A stretch of 64,000 nt of DNA. Source: Hippophae tibetana. Its lineage: Eukaryota > Streptophyta > Magnoliopsida > Rosales > Elaeagnaceae. Both the position numbers and the translations under genes were made by a program. The notes under the pieces were generated by a model that did no database searches, was not told the origin of the DNA, and saw nothing but the letters and a program-made list of their open reading frames with translations. The first letter of the stretch is position 1. Every line of letters starts with the position of its first letter. Of this stretch, positions 25,244 through 36,488 are shown one piece after another. The DNA lies in assembly GCA_037013495.1 (NCBI GenBank), contig CM072801.1, positions 6,682,501-6,746,500 on the forward strand. Reading direction: 5' to 3'.

Positions 25244-27474
25244 TCAAGGTTTAAATCACCAATACCATCAAGAATATCTGCACAATGAAAAATTAAAAAG
25301 TTAAAAATATACATAAATAATGAGCTAATAAACATAATAATATATATTTGATAACAAATAAATCTATATATATTTGAAAGTTTTATGAAATATACCTGAT
25401 TCTAGAGCTTCAATTTCATCAAGTGACTCTTGGATATTAATGATTGGAGATGAACGAATCCAATTTTGAGTGCAAATCAAAGATTATACAGTTTTAGAAG
25501 ATAAGGAACTCCTGTATGGACTAATTGTACGACCACCAGTAGAGAATGCAGATTCAGATGCTACGGTAGATACTGGTATGGCCAATACATCTCGAGCTAT
25601 CAAAGACAAAATCTTAAATCTTGAGGAATGAACATTCTACCAACTTAAAAGATCAAATTTCTCATCATCCATATCAACCAATGCTTCTAGTAAGTATTTT
25701 TCCACTCACATTTGTTTTCCATAGTATGAACTTCTTTTAAATGCTTTCTCTTACGAGAAGCATAAAGTTGGAATGCATCTGCTTCTAAACCAAAACCTTC
25801 TGTACCTATTTCTAAAGGTTGAGAAGATTCTTCTATGTTTGAGGGAAAATACGCTTTATGATACTCCTCGTACATATCTTCCAAAGTTTTTTTTACCCTT
25901 TTAGAACTCATTGAAGCCTCAATCTCATCCCCATTACACAATTCTAGCAAACTTAGATGTAAAGAACACTCTTTATGCCTAGGATCAAGTAAAACAGACA
26001 CAAATAACATCATATTCATTTTAGATATTCCTCCCCAATATTTGTCAAACTTTACCTTCATATCACTAGCCATCTTCATCATAATATAATCCTCGCATTT
26101 ACTCCACATATCAAGTTGATCATGAATAAAACAAATACGATCCAAGAAGAAATTAGAAGTCACATATAAAGATCCATAAAACATTAATGTAGCTTCATAA
26201 AAAACTTTCAAAAATTGGACAAAATGTCTCGCATTATCCCAATCCATTATAGTCGGAGCTTGTTTAATTTCACCTCGACAAAACTCTTGATAGTATCCCA
26301 AATCAGTGATCTCTAACCTTTCAAATGCTTTTTGAAAATAAGTTGCAGAATCCAACATCAAATAAGTTGAATTCCACCTTGTCGTAACATCTAAACAAAC
26401 GAGTTTTTGAGTAGAGAGTTTTTCCATTTCAGCAGCACTCTTAAATTTTTGTAGTCTAATTGGTGATCCTCTCACGTATCTTACAACATCACGAATCCTA
26501 TTTATTGATATGTTATACTCTTTCAAACCCTGCTCAACAATTAAATTCAGAATATGTGCACCATATCGCATGTGCAAATGTTTTGATTCTAAAATTGCAT
26601 TACCCCAACCATTAATGCATTTTTTCAAATAAGTAAGTGCAGTATCATTAGAACTTGCATTATCAACTGTAATACATAATATCCTATCAATGCCCCAATC
26701 TAACAAACATGCTTCAATCGCTCTACCAAGTGTATCACTTTTATGATTTGGAACTTGACAAAAGTTCAAGATTCTCTTTTGTAAATTCCAACCATTATCA
26801 ACAAAATGAGCAGTTAAACACATATAACATAAATTCTGACAAGATGTCCATGTATCAGTGGTAAGACATATTCTTTTACTAGTTCTATTCAACAACTCTT
26901 TTAATTTTACCCTTTCAGTAACGTACAAATTCAAGCAATCTCTTGCAATAGTCCACCGAGAAGGGATTTTAAACAAAGGTTGTAACTCTTCAATAAACTC
27001 CTTAAATCCTTCACCTTCTACGATAATAAATGGCAATTCATCCTTTATTATCATCCTTACCAATTTTTCTCTACATCTTTCAGCATTAAAACTATGAGGT
27101 ACAAGACTTCCTTCCTTATGGAAAGCTAAAGTTTTTTGTTTCTTAAGAACTCTACCGGGAAACTTATCACATCCAATGGAAATGTGTGCAAGCAAATTTG
27201 ACGTGCCAGAATTGCTTGACACATACTTATATTGTTTCTTACAATATTTGCATATAGCTTTGCGATGTTGCCCTACCCCTTCTATAGTAAAATGAGCCCA
27301 TGCTTCACTACTAGATCTAGAGGAAACTTTTTTACATTCTTCTTTAGAAGCAATGCATAGGTCAGGAATTGGAGTACTTACAGAATCTTCTTCTTGAGTT
27401 GGTTGTGTTGCACTTTCATCTTTATTTACTTCTTCAATCACATAAAGTGTATCATTATCTTTATCTAAAACCAT
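25244..27474 (-). pseudogene. hAT transposase with zf-BED domain, disabled
   Basis: The long open frame runs from 27,474 (MVLDKDND; a splice-acceptor-like CTATACAG lies just upstream, so a leader intron is likely) to 25,687. A BED zinc finger is at about residues 54-98 (CKYC then LAHI). The hAT RNase-H-like core follows, with the first acid in TTDTW (about residue 207), the second in VDNASSND (about 271), and GAHILNLIV nearby. The C-terminal dimerisation region continues in another frame after a single-base frameshift near 25,700-25,712: LLEALVDMDDEKFDLLSW, then LARDVLAIP-like and TVASESAFSTGGR. It is interrupted by TAG at 25,637-25,639 (Trp expected) and TAA at 25,484-25,486 (Gln expected). 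A GT-AG intron (25,278-25,395) separates a last exon of 11 codons, ending DGIGDLNLE at 25,244. So three disabling changes sit in an otherwise whole gene. Confidence 0.9.
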
Positions 27475-27660
27475 CTGTATAGTTGTAGAAAAATATATTA
27501 GACATTTGCAATAAATAATTGTAAAAATGTGCACATAGACGTGGGGTGATGTTGGACATGTTTAATTTCATGTGATTTAAAATATGTATTGAACATTTAT
27601 ATATAATATAACTAAAACTTTAATAATACGAATGAAATGTTCAATTAACATGCACCATTT

Positions 27661-28380
27661 ATAAAACAATGTTTTATGATATTGATTTTTATAATTATGT
27701 AAATAACTATGATGTACTACAATGATGAAATTTGTTCCACCAAGCCACGATAGATCTCAATATTTTAAAAGTAGTTTAAAAATTGTTATAGTTCAATTAA
27801 AGCATGAAAAACAGCATTTTTGGGGAAAAACATCGTTTTTGGCGAAAAACATAAAACAATGTTTTATGATATTGATTTTTATAATTATGTAAATAACCAT
27901 GATGTACTACAATGATGAAATTTGTTCCACTAAGCCACGATAGATCTCAATATTTTAAAAGTAGTTTAAAAATTGTTATAGCTCAATTAAAGCATGAAAA
28001 ACAGCGTTTTTTGCGAAAAACATAAAACAATGTCTTATGATATTGATTTTTATAATTATGTAAATAACCATGATGTACTACAATGATGAAATTTGTTCCA
28101 CCAAGCCACAATAGATCTCAATATTTTAAAAGTAGTTTAAAAATTGATATAGCTCAATTAAAGCATGAAAAACAGCGTTTTTGGCGAAAAACATAAAACA
28201 ATGTTTTATGATATTGATTTTTATAATTATGTAAATAACCATGATGTACTACAATGATGAAATATGTTCCACCAAGTCACGATAGATCTCAATATTTTAA
28301 AAGTAGTTTAAAAATTGTTATAGCTCAATTAAAGCATGAAAAACAGCGTTTTTTGCGAAAAATAGCATTTTTGGCGAAAA
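27661..28380. repeat. Four-copy tandem array, 171-bp unit, inside the hAT element
   Basis: Units start at 27,661, 27,851, 28,022 and 28,193. The first is about 190 bp because its tail is partly duplicated. Each contains ATAAAACAATGTTTTATGAT, TGATGTACTACAATGATGAA, AGATCTCAATATTTTAAAAG and an end with GCGAAAAAC. Copies differ at only a few positions. The array lies upstream of the transposase start, between it and the CAG-rich block. Confidence 0.93.
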
Positions 28381-28555
28381 AACTCTGGAAAAACTGCCTT
28401 TAACAGTTTGGTGTGCCTAGATATCGAAAAGTTATATGGAATCATAAAAAAATTCATCCAAAACAGATTTCACAACACAAAATTATGACCGTTCAAAGTT
28501 TTCTTATAATGTCATAAAAAAATATAACCTTCTTGTTAAGGATGATGAAGAACAA

Positions 28556-28905
28556 CTAACAGCGAGCAGCAGCAGCAGCAACAGTAGAAGCATCAGCAGC
28601 AGCAGCAACAGTAGAAGCATCAGCAGCAGTGGCGAGCAGCAGCAGCAGCAGCAGTGGCGAGCAGCAGCAGCAGCAAAGCAGAGAAGCAGCAGTAAAACAG
28701 AAGCAGAAACAGCAGCAAAGCAGAGAAGCAGAAGCAGCAACAAAGCAGAGAAGCAGCAGAGAAGCAAAAACAGAGAAGCAGAAGCAGCTGCGAAGCAGAA
28801 GTAGTTATGAAGCAGAGAAGCATCAGCAGAGAAGCACTTAACAATGGAGGCAGGGAGAGAGATGGAGGCAGCAGAAAAATAGAGGCAGAGAGAGAGATGA
28901 AGGCA
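28556..28905 (+). repeat. CAG/AGC-rich imperfect trinucleotide block inside the hAT element
   Basis: About 350 bp of AGCAGC, GAAGCA and CAACAG units, ending in GAGGCAGxGAGAGAGATG repeats (28,845-28,905). It is far richer in GC than its surroundings. Open in all forward frames for 60-70 codons (poly-Gln/Ser/Ala) and on the minus strand (poly-Leu/Cys), but no start context, codon bias or partner exon supports a protein. It lies in the upstream region of the transposase gene. Confidence 0.9.
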
Positions 28906-29195
28906 GCAGAAAAATATATTAGGTTAGGTTTTGGAGATATACTGCAACTCTTTAGGTTAGTTTAAATAATTATATATATATATATATATATAAATATATT
29001 TTTAAATAATATATTAAATATATCGGATCAGATCGGATTATACGGATTTGAATATTTCTAATCCGAATCCGAATCCGAATCCGAGCGGATTGATAAAATC
29101 CAATCCGAATCCGATCCGACTTCGGATAGAAACCACTTAATTTTATCGGATTTGATCGGATTTTTCGGATTGATCGGATATTTTGCTCACCCCTA

Positions 29196-29203
29196 ATCGA
29201 TAT
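29196..29203. repeat. Right 8-bp target-site duplication of the hAT element
   Basis: Exact copy of ATCGATAT at 24,582-24,589. Confidence 0.92.
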
Positions 29204-30169
29204 AGCTTACCCATGTATTGCTAGTGTAGTCCTATATATCTCAGGGGATACTATATACGTAAATCAGTGTAATGGAATATGACGATGAATATATGTTCAT
29301 TCATTTTTGTAATTTTTTTTAAAATATATGACTACACACTCATATAATTTGTAAAAATAATATTAATATTTTTATAATTTTTTAAATAAAATATATTATA
29401 TTAATATTTTTATGTTAAAATTGTACTTTAAAAAATTATTAAAATAAAATATTTATCTTTAATTTATCCTATTATCTAAAACAATAAGATTAAATGACAT
29501 CATTTTTTATTTAAATGACCAAACGATACTAATAGTTAAGACCTCTCTACATCCCATCCCTATTATATATTTAGAAATAAAAATTATATTATGAATTAAT
29601 TTGTGAAAAATTATAAATGATATGACACTAGATGTCATCAATATTAAATACAATTGTATTAAATAATAACTATTTTTTGATATATATATATGTCAAAAAT
29701 AATTTTTTTTCCTATAAAGAGAAAATATACAATTATATCTCTAAATTATTAGAAATTTATCTTTTAGAAGAATTAAAATAATTTAGACAATAAGCACAAT
29801 TTTTTTTTAGAACACAAACTATAGGAAGTAGCATAGAGAAATAACTTCTTGCATGGAACTTTTTGCCCTTGAATTTTATCATCTTCAGAATTCTAATATG
29901 TTCAGACACATTTGAAAATATATTTTTGACAACCTCAAATGTATACTAACTCTACACTCTTTAGAGAAGACATTGAGTATATATATATATATATATGATT
30001 TGCAATTCTATCATTACCATACTAAGTTTGCTTAAAACATTTTATTGAGCAATTAATCAAAATTAAAAATCCGAACATGATTTATACTTTGAAAATAAAA
30101 CATTTTTAAAACTATAGATATATATAACATTAAAAATAATATATATATATTAGGATATATTTGTGGAAG
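29204..30169. other. AT-rich spacer
   Basis: No gene or bounded repeat recognised; short TA runs near 29,690 and 29,978. Confidence 0.6.
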
Positions 30170-30665
30170 TCATACTCAATTGGTACCAACCTCTATGAAT
30201 CTGTAGTATTTAAGGACTAATTCCCAGGTTCGAGACTTGAGGAAGACAAAAAAAACTCGTTAACGTATCTTAGATTAAAAATATAGTTTACGGATCTTTT
30301 CCTGGTAGAGTACAGGGCCCACGAGTATATCCTAACATTAAAAGGACATCATTTTATAAGAGCTATCTACGTGGACTCGTAGCTTTTATACAGTAGAAGA
30401 TCCGTGGACTCCACCTCCAATTGAACTATGATGCATTTCTTATGTTTTTCCCTAACTTTGAACCCAAGACCTGGCCCTTAAGTACCTCAGATTCATAGAA
30501 GCTGATACCAAGTAATTTCTATGAATATGTGGTACGTAAGGACTAAGTTTTAGGTTCGAGACTTGAAGAAGGTAAAAAAAATTCATTAACATACATCATA
30601 TTGGAGATTGAATCTACAAACTCTCACACAATAGAGTATAGGACCCATAAGTATATTGTAACGAT
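30170..30665. mobile_element. Cluster of three SINE-like units in +/-/+ orientation
   Basis: Unit 1 (about 30,170-30,347, plus) reads ACTCAATTGGTACCA, CTATGAATCTGTAGTATTTA, then AGGTTCGAGACTTGAGGAAG and an A-rich tract. Unit 2 (about 30,357-30,515) is the same sequence inverted, and unit 3 (about 30,516-30,665) is again plus. The segments resembling pol III A (TCAATTGG) and B (GGTTCGAGACT) boxes suggest a tRNA-derived SINE. The 3' parts share CAGGGCCCACGAGTATAT-like ends. The same family forms the foldback at 21,436-21,745. Confidence 0.55.
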
Positions 30666-31260
30666 ATATATATTTGATACAATTTCTAAAAATTAAAAAG
30701 TTCAATAGAACTCTCAATATCTTTGTTTTACCTTGCCAAACAAGTAGATTATAAAATTTTTGAGTTGAGTTTTAATTTCTATAAATAAGACAATTTTCTA
30801 TAAAAAAAAAAATACCTGTAGTTAAGTTTACAACTTTTAGCTCCCTGCATTATAAATTGGGAAACTTTTTAAAAGTGAGGTAAATATGTTGTCATTAAAA
30901 ACTACGAATTCAGTTATTCGTACTGTTTATTTAGTTTTTATTCAATAAATTTTAAAAATATATATGATTATGGATAAAATCAAACATAAAGTAACGAGTA
31001 CGGTTATACTAATAATTGTATTTAAAATTAATTATATTTATTAAATTAAATTATATATTAATTAATAATTAGTATTTATTAAGAAATTTTTTAAAAAGTT
31101 TTAAAAACAATTTTTTTTGAATATTTTTTAATAACTATCCTGAATGTAATTGATGGTAAAAAATTATCCTGTAATCTTAACCATTTTTGTGTAATTTTGA
31201 GTATAAATTGTTTAACTCCCAGCATATAATCGTTACCCTTGCTAATTGTCATCTAAAATT
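30666..31260. other. AT-rich spacer
   Basis: Nothing recognised beyond poly-A/T tracts. Confidence 0.6.
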
Positions 31261-31269
31261 TCAATTAGC

Positions 31270-31390
31270 TTGACTAGTTTGTCTGACCAAAAATGTCTAA
31301 AAAAAAATGACGAGATTATTTGCGAATTCGCAAGGGAATATGTGAAACTTGGTGCATTTTTGGGTGCTTAGTATACTTGAAGATTTGACC
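31270..31390 (+). promoter_or_regulatory. Two W-box-type motifs upstream of the VQ gene
   Basis: TTGACT at about 31,270-31,275 and TTGACC at 31,385-31,390 match the WRKY-binding W box core TTGAC[CT]. VQ proteins are known WRKY partners and their genes are often WRKY-regulated. The motifs lie about 0.9-1 kb upstream of the start codon and are common by chance, so this is weak. Confidence 0.3.
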
Positions 31391-32035
31391 TGTTGAACTG
31401 TTCTTTTTATTCTTTATTATTATTATTATTATTATTATTATTTATTTTTTAATAAAATTTATTATTAGTAGTAATTTTCTTTTGGTGACAAGTTTGAACG
31501 TGGTAAAGCTTTATGATGACCAACCTCTATAGGGCACCTCAGCATGTTTTGGAACCTGTAATGCAATTGGAGTGTACAAAACACGCGCTGTTATTGTATG
31601 ATCCAATGAATGAGATATATCATGGTTATCTGATCAAATGTTCCCATCACACACATCCCACAACACAAGAGTCTCTTCAGTCATGGCTCTGAAGTCAATG
31701 ACACTTTTTCTTTCTTTCTATAATAATATTTAATAAGAACTCACCCTTTTACATTACTCTCCCTTAAATGAAAAAAAAATCCACATTTAATCTAACATAA
31801 ATACAAGTAATAATATTTAATTATTGTGTATGTCTGAACAAAATAATAGGTAATTTATTTAAATATATTAAAATATCTAAAATTAGAATCTGAATGTATT
31901 AATATCATAATTATTTCAAAAAAGATAATTAATATTAATACAAATACAAATACATATAAAATCTATAAATTTATTTCTCTATACCATTTACTCATCTTAA
32001 AAACAGTTGGAAGTTTTCTCTGTATCCAACAATGA

Positions 32036-32041
32036 TATAAA
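32036..32041 (+). promoter_or_regulatory. Possible TATA box of the VQ gene
   Basis: TATAAA about 280 bp before the chosen start codon. It would leave a leader that includes the CT-rich tract at 32,225-32,295. No other good TATA box is closer. Confidence 0.35.
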
Positions 32042-32314
32042 CCCTCAGTAAAAACAAAAGCAAGTCATTTCCAACTTTAAAGACTTGAATCTAATTCAAA
32101 ATAAAAAAGAGTCTAGAGAGAGAAACTACATAGAACAAGAGAAATAGTTGCCCAACAAAACAAAGCATAGCTAAGAAGCAAACCCCTTTTTCCTCTTCAA
32201 ATTAAAGCCTTGTTTTTCACTCTTTCTAAACTGAAAGACTTTCTTCCTCTCTTTTTATTCTCTCTCTCTCTTTCTATCTCTCTGTGTGTCTCTGGTTCTG
32301 ATTCAGACCCATCA

Positions 32315-33031
32315 ATGGAATACATCTCAAAACCACATGAAAGAGAGAACCCATCTCCAATAAACTCCCCAAACAGCAATGGAACCAACAGTGTAAGTAG
32401 CAGCAACAATAATGGCTGTGGCCAAATCCTAACCCCACCTCTGACACCAAAACTCACACCCAGATCTGAATCTAATCCATACCCAACAACCTTTGTTCAA
32501 GCTGACTCATCTAATTTCAAACACGTAGTTCAAATGCTCACTGGTTCTTCAGAAACTATCAAACAACAATCCTCACCTAAACCAATCAACCATCATCAAC
32601 AAGATCCAATAATACCCTCTTCTTCTAAGAACTTCAATATCCCACCCATCAAAACTGCTCCCAAGAAACAAACTAGTTTCAAGCTTTACGAAAGGAGGAA
32701 TAATCTCAAGAATAGTCTCATCATCAACACTTTGGTACCCAATTTTGCTCACAATTCTGGGTTTTCGCCACGCAATCCAGAGATTTTGTCACCGAGTTTG
32801 CTCGATTTTCCTTCGCTCACTCTTAGCCCTGTTACGCCTTTAAACGAAGACCCATTTGATAAATCGTCATCTTCACCTTCGTTAGGAAATTCATCTGAAG
32901 AAGAAAAAGCAATTGCAGAAAGGGGTTTTTACTTTCATCCATCTCCGATGAACACTCCTAGAACTTCTCAGCCTCAGCTTTTGCCTTTGTTTCCTGTCAC
33001 TTCACCTAAAGTTTCTGGGTCATCTTCTTAA
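32315..33031 (+). CDS. VQ motif-containing protein (VQ4/VQ31/VQ33-like, MAPK-target class)
   Basis: Intact single-exon gene of 238 aa from MEYISKPHE. The VQ motif FKHVVQMLTG is at about residues 68-77, preceded by the family-typical ILTPPLTPKLTPRSESNPYPTTFVQ split over residues 38-62. The rest matches the MPK3/MPK6-targeted VQ subgroup as I know it: LYERRNNLKNS, RNPEILSPSLLDFPSLTLSP, an EEKAIAERGFYFHPSP block and a C-terminal LLPLFPVTSPKVSGSSS. Many SP/TP sites fit MAPK phosphorylation. Such proteins are nuclear cofactors that bind WRKY transcription factors and tune defence or stress transcription; they lack introns, as here. An in-frame ATG at 32,210 would add 35 residues, but they come from the CT-rich leader, so I chose the second ATG. 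The exact orthologue number cannot be decided without a search. Confidence 0.93.
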   Translation: MEYISKPHERENPSPINSPNSNGTNSVSSSNNNGCGQILTPPLTPKLTPRSESNPYPTTFVQADSSNFKHVVQMLTGSSETIKQQSSPKPINHHQQDPIIPSSSKNFNIPPIKTAPKKQTSFKLYERRNNLKNSLIINTLVPNFAHNSGFSPRNPEILSPSLLDFPSLTLSPVTPLNEDPFDKSSSSPSLGNSSEEEKAIAERGFYFHPSPMNTPRTSQPQLLPLFPVTSPKVSGSSS

Positions 33032-34590
33032 TTGAAATTGAGTAGAGCATGATTGGTTATATACATACATATTTGCAATCGGGTAATTAATTAATTGTGA
33101 GCTGTGATTGAGAAGATAAGATGATGGTAATTAATTGATGGGTTTTCGGTGATTTTCATTAACAGGTATTGATCTTGTTTCAATTGTACAATTTGATTTC
33201 TCTGGCTTCCATAGAATGACAAAAGCCTTTGTTACACATCTAACATCTTCACTTCTTTATTATTATTATTATTATTTTCCATATTATATACTGTTTTTGG
33301 GATAAAATTATATATCGATATTAATAATTGATTGCTCTACACATTGGAAAACAAAATCACTTGATCGGTTTTTTTTTTCAATTCTCTTCTCTCAAATTAC
33401 ATAGGTGAATGTTTTTTCATTCATTTAATAAGAACAATTTCATGAAAATTCGGTTTTTATGAGTTGGTGTGACTTATGAGTCAGAGAAGATATTTCAGAA
33501 AATAGATTGTAGGCTTCACAAAATTTCGTGTTATACCAACTCCATTTGTTAGTATTATTTTTCACTAAATTTGTACATCTCTTCATCACATATCACTAAC
33601 TATTACACTAAAAATATATATTATTTTACAAAATAAAATATTTCTTTTATTTTTTTTTATAAAATATGTATTTAGTAATTTTAATTTACTATATGTAATA
33701 AAAAAATTAATAATAATTTTAAAATAAAAAAACACATAACATTTATACATCAAATGAATAATATCGAGTCAAATTTGATGTAATCATTATATTTTTTTGT
33801 GGGAAATTCTGGGTTGGATCAACCTTTTTCCCAAATTTTATATTATTTTAATGAGATGTTGTATGGTGGGAGATGTCCATAAGTTTAGTGTCAAAATAAG
33901 GGTAAGATTTTGTTTTTTCAAAACCTAAGGCAGGAGATTCCAAATTTAGGATATATCCCTTTACCAAAAAAAAAAAAACAGTGACATTGATGTACAGTAA
34001 TTTAAGATTAAGAGAGAGAGAGAGAGAGATGATTCATTCAGAAGTAGTCAACATAGTGTCAGGGGACTTGTTTTTCTTGGGTTGGTTTGGACGAGGACCA
34101 CATTACCAATTCAACAAGTAGCTTATAAGGAAAAGTACAAAGTTGAAGCTTCCACCTAAAGGAATGGTCATATTATGAACTTATATCTGAGCTGTTAAAT
34201 TTGTATTGCAATATTCTACATTTTATTTGCCCCCAAAGACAAGCAACTCTTTCTAACCAAAAGAAGAAAAAAAATGACAATCAAGTCATAGTCAAGATAT
34301 GGTTGGAGTTGCCCATGAATGGGGTAGCCCTATTTAGAGACTTGAATGTGCATGTTTGAGCCTTTGAGGTATAGATGTAGTTGTTATTGAAACCTTGTCT
34401 ACTGATGGAAATCAAAACAACACAATTGATAAATATAAAGGTTTTCTTGTTGTGAGGGGATATTGTTATTATGAGTGGATGTATTTAGTTGCTAGGAGTT
34501 ACGCGTGTTTTATCTCAACTTTTTGATATATAAAAAATTATAGATAAATTAAAGTAAAAATAGAATTGTATATACCTTAATTTTAAATTT
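33032..34590. other. VQ 3' flank and AT-rich spacer
   Basis: Contains an ATT run near 33,260 and a GA microsatellite at 34,011-34,030. No gene recognised. Confidence 0.6.
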
Positions 34591-34597
34591 TAACACT

Positions 34598-35005
34598 TAA
34601 TATATCGGTAAAATTCTATGATTTAAATATATTTTTATCAAAATAAGATACATAAAACATTTTTTTTCAATTTAAAATAAATAATAACTGAAAATAACTA
34701 GTATTATTTTTTATGTGTATATGGTGTCATATTGAATGCAACTCCTAAATCTGCTACTAATAATATAACCATATTTGATGATTCTATAGTATATTAACAC
34801 TCAATATATTAGTAAAATTCAATGATTTAAACATATTTTTATCAAAATAAAATACATAAAACATCTTTTTTCAATTAAAAATAATTAATAACTAAAAATA
34901 ATTAGTATTATTTTTTGTGTATATGGTTACGTCCTTATGCAAGTCCAAAATCTGCAACTAATTAAGGATATAACCATATTTGATGATTCTATAGTATATT
35001 AATAG
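34598..35005. repeat. Two-copy tandem duplication, about 200-bp unit
   Basis: Copies at about 34,588-34,795 and 34,797-35,000 share ATTTTTATCAAAATAARATA, CATAAAACATYTTTTTTCAA and ATATAACCATATTTGATGAT, and both end in TCTATAGTATATTAA. The second copy has small indels. No coding content. Confidence 0.8.
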
Positions 35006-35095
35006 TCAATTTAAAAAGTGATAGATATACCCTTATACTTTTAATGTAATTTTTATATAGTTTATTTGTTTTAACTCCTCACATTCCTTGTAAGG

Positions 35096-35121
35096 ATATA
35101 TATATATATATATATATATAT
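35096..35121. repeat. (TA)n microsatellite
   Basis: About 13 TA dinucleotides. Confidence 0.95.
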
Positions 35122-36488
35122 GTTATTTTTTAAAATTAGAAATTAAGGTGCTATAGAATTATGATAATATCCATACTCTTCTTGTTTATAGAAAAATGTA
35201 AAAGCTTTTTAGTACTGATCATTGGAATGTCTCGTACAGGATAGGAAAAGAAGAAAAGAAAAAAAAATTAAAAAGAGAGATTATCATATGTTATTTTCCT
35301 TGGTAGTTTTAAAAATAATGAAAATTGCCTAAATATCCGATCTTGAATTTTCAGCTAAAGTTATTTTCTACGCTTATGTTTCTTTGTCAAATTAATACAG
35401 TAAGCTATAAGGAAATTTTTAAAGCACATATCTCAGACCACATGCACTCTTCAAGGCAATTGAATTAAAGTTTGAAAAACTCCAAAATTCTTGTGATTGA
35501 GGTGTGTCCAACGACAATAAATTTACTCTGATTTGTTAAAGTCTATGTTCAAGTTTTATGTAGGAGTTGGTAGATGTTATTCATTATTCTTAGAATATAC
35601 TATCAACTAATTAGATTTTTTTTTTACATTTTCTATTATATATTTGTTTTTTCTAAAGAAAAAATTACACTGATCTTAAATTTTATTAGTTTAGAATAAC
35701 ACGTAATAATATACTCGAAGAGATTAATAAATAATTTCTCGTGAATTTGGGTATAAAAAATTCATAAATTCTCAAAACACTTAAAAATTATCAAATAAGT
35801 TCCAAAGATTTCCGGCATAAAACATTGATCTAATAGCTAAAGTTCTCAACGTTAAAGGAACCTAATATCACATGTTAATACAAAGAATAGTAATGAACGA
35901 TAAATTAAACAACATATTAAAACCTTTATATGTTAAGATAATTATAATTTTTTTAGCACTTAAATTTATGAGGATGTGAAATAAATATGTATAAAATAAC
36001 AAACAAAAATTTACTATAATTATTTCAATATAAAAAAAAAATCTATATAGAGAATACAAAAGTTATCCTTATCTGATTTTTTTCTCACCAAACTTTTTTT
36101 CTCCAAAAAATTATTCTAGAGTTCTAGAGCTATGTTTCAGTGTGATAGAGAACATGTACTTTCTCAATTCACCATAACAACGTTTAGTCGTGTTCAAATT
36201 TTGCTACTTGATAATTTTATTTTGAGAGATACTTTTTCCTACTCTATAACACATGTGTAAAGGGAATTTTTTTTAAAGAAACCATATAACACGAGATTCA
36301 ATCTTTCTTTAATTTTTGTTTCTTATTTTCGTTATAAATTCACAATTTATATTATTCTTGTGTTTTGATTCATTTTAGTATATATACAAAGTAAAATCTT
36401 GTTTATCCACTGCAATATTTCTTACAAAAATATGCAAAATTAGACAGAAAGCTTGAGAAATAACTATTAAATTTTTATTAGAAAATTA
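35122..36488. other. AT-rich spacer
   Basis: No gene recognised. The open frame at 35,868-36,059 (minus) is low-complexity hydrophobic reading of AT-rich DNA. Confidence 0.6.

Larger units (their letters stand above)
24590..29195 (-). mobile_element. hAT-superfamily DNA transposon, complete ends, 4,606 bp
   Basis: The ends are perfect 12-bp terminal inverted repeats, TAGGGGTGAGCA at 24,590-24,601 and its complement at 29,184-29,195. They are flanked by the exact 8-bp duplication ATCGATAT. Both subterminal regions are packed with ATCCGATC/AATCCGAAT motifs (24,604-24,980 and about 29,020-29,175), as expected for transposase-binding sites of plant hAT elements. The minus strand carries a zf-BED/hAT transposase gene. 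Between the transposase start and the right end lie a 171-bp tandem array and a CAG-rich block. Perfect TIRs and TSD suggest a fairly recent insertion, although the transposase copy has since been disabled by one frameshift and two nonsense codons. Confidence 0.95.

Noticed and set aside
26858-27097. 79-codon plus-strand frame
   Set aside because: Antisense shadow of the hAT transposase.
27661-28380. CRISPR-like array
   Set aside because: The units are contiguous 171-bp tandem copies without unique spacers, in plant DNA inside a transposon.
28504-28844. Open frames of poly-Leu/Cys (minus) and poly-Gln/Ser (plus)
   Set aside because: They are readings of one CAG-rich repeat in different frames, with no start context, domain or partner exon.
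30170-30240. Possible tRNA gene, because of A/B-box-like motifs
   Set aside because: No cloverleaf with paired acceptor and anticodon stems; spacing and repetition fit a SINE-like repeat better.
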